Part shown: one piece after another, positions 63,112 through 64,000 of the stretch
How the letters are laid out: every line of letters starts with the position of its first letter
Numbering within the stretch: the first letter of the stretch is position 1
From: Chondrinema litorale
GTDB taxonomy: Bacteria > Bacteroidota > Bacteroidia > Cytophagales > Flammeovirgaceae
Assembly (NCBI RefSeq): GCF_026250525.1
Contig: NZ_CP111043.1
Coordinates: 2,837,501-2,901,500 of the forward strand
Direction of reading: 5' to 3'
DNA: 64,000 nucleotides
Program-made: the position numbers and the translations under genes
The notes under the pieces: generated by a model
Database searches by the model: none
Told to the model about the DNA's origin: nothing
The model's input: only the letters and a program-made list of their open reading frames with translations

Positions 63112-64000
<889 letters not shown>

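Overview
The window looks like the chromosome of a Bacteroidota bacterium, most likely of the order Cytophagales. The evidence is low GC by eye, three type IX secretion (T9SS) genes (porT, porU, porV), a menaquinone methyltransferase, frequent TTG starts without Shine-Dalgarno sites, several promoters of the Bacteroidota type (TTG about 20 bases upstream of TAnnTTTG), and an ECF sigma factor paired with an anti-sigma-like protein. I found no tRNA, rRNA, CRISPR array, insertion sequence or prophage. Most genes are housekeeping or cell-envelope genes.

Layout. 1-7744: surface-polysaccharide cluster, lower in GC than the rest, with two GT2, one GT61 and three GT4-like glycosyltransferases and a PAPS-type sulfotransferase, suggesting a sulfated exopolysaccharide or glycan. 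7934-11672: FtsX/MacB-type permease, EamA exporter, and a MerC protein with an operator-like palindrome over its promoter. 11917-14416: iron-sulfur/thiol block (sufS, sufE, sufT-like, bacilliredoxin). 14646-18420: menG overlapping porT, then nadE. 18446-26283: CPA2 antiporter, purE, and a leftward run glyA-tatC-mrdA-SPOR lipoprotein-hypothetical. 26611-33279: MarR regulator plus a beta-lactamase-fold lipoprotein, a cell-wall amidase, recO, an unusual alpha/beta hydrolase and a lipoyl acyltransferase (E2).

33624-38175: an ECF sigma gene overlaps a gene for a chimeric protein (anti-sigma-like cytosolic segment, one membrane helix, a long linker with a 75-codon tandem duplication, and an outer-membrane beta-barrel end). 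Facing it is a pair of membrane-anchored GH73-type paralogues, one of which lacks the catalytic glutamate. 38508-47457: coiled-coil protein, zapA, rny, a small membrane protein, two SGNH hydrolases, a six-LysM protein with a lysozyme-like segment, and an orphan HPt protein. 47443-55762: a beta-propeller-like protein, a MATE exporter, a TPR protein and an RND adaptor/pump pair. 56042-64000: porU, porV, an M16-like protein without zinc ligands, aroE, a STAS protein and the start of purA.

The best candidate for something undescribed is the sigma/trans-envelope barrel pair at 33624-35916. Also notable are a structured leader before menG, transcription-terminator hairpins that include stop codons at three convergent junctions, an alpha/beta hydrolase with Asp where the nucleophile Ser should be, and the active/inactive GH73 pair. 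All functional statements rest on reading motifs by eye; no database search was run.
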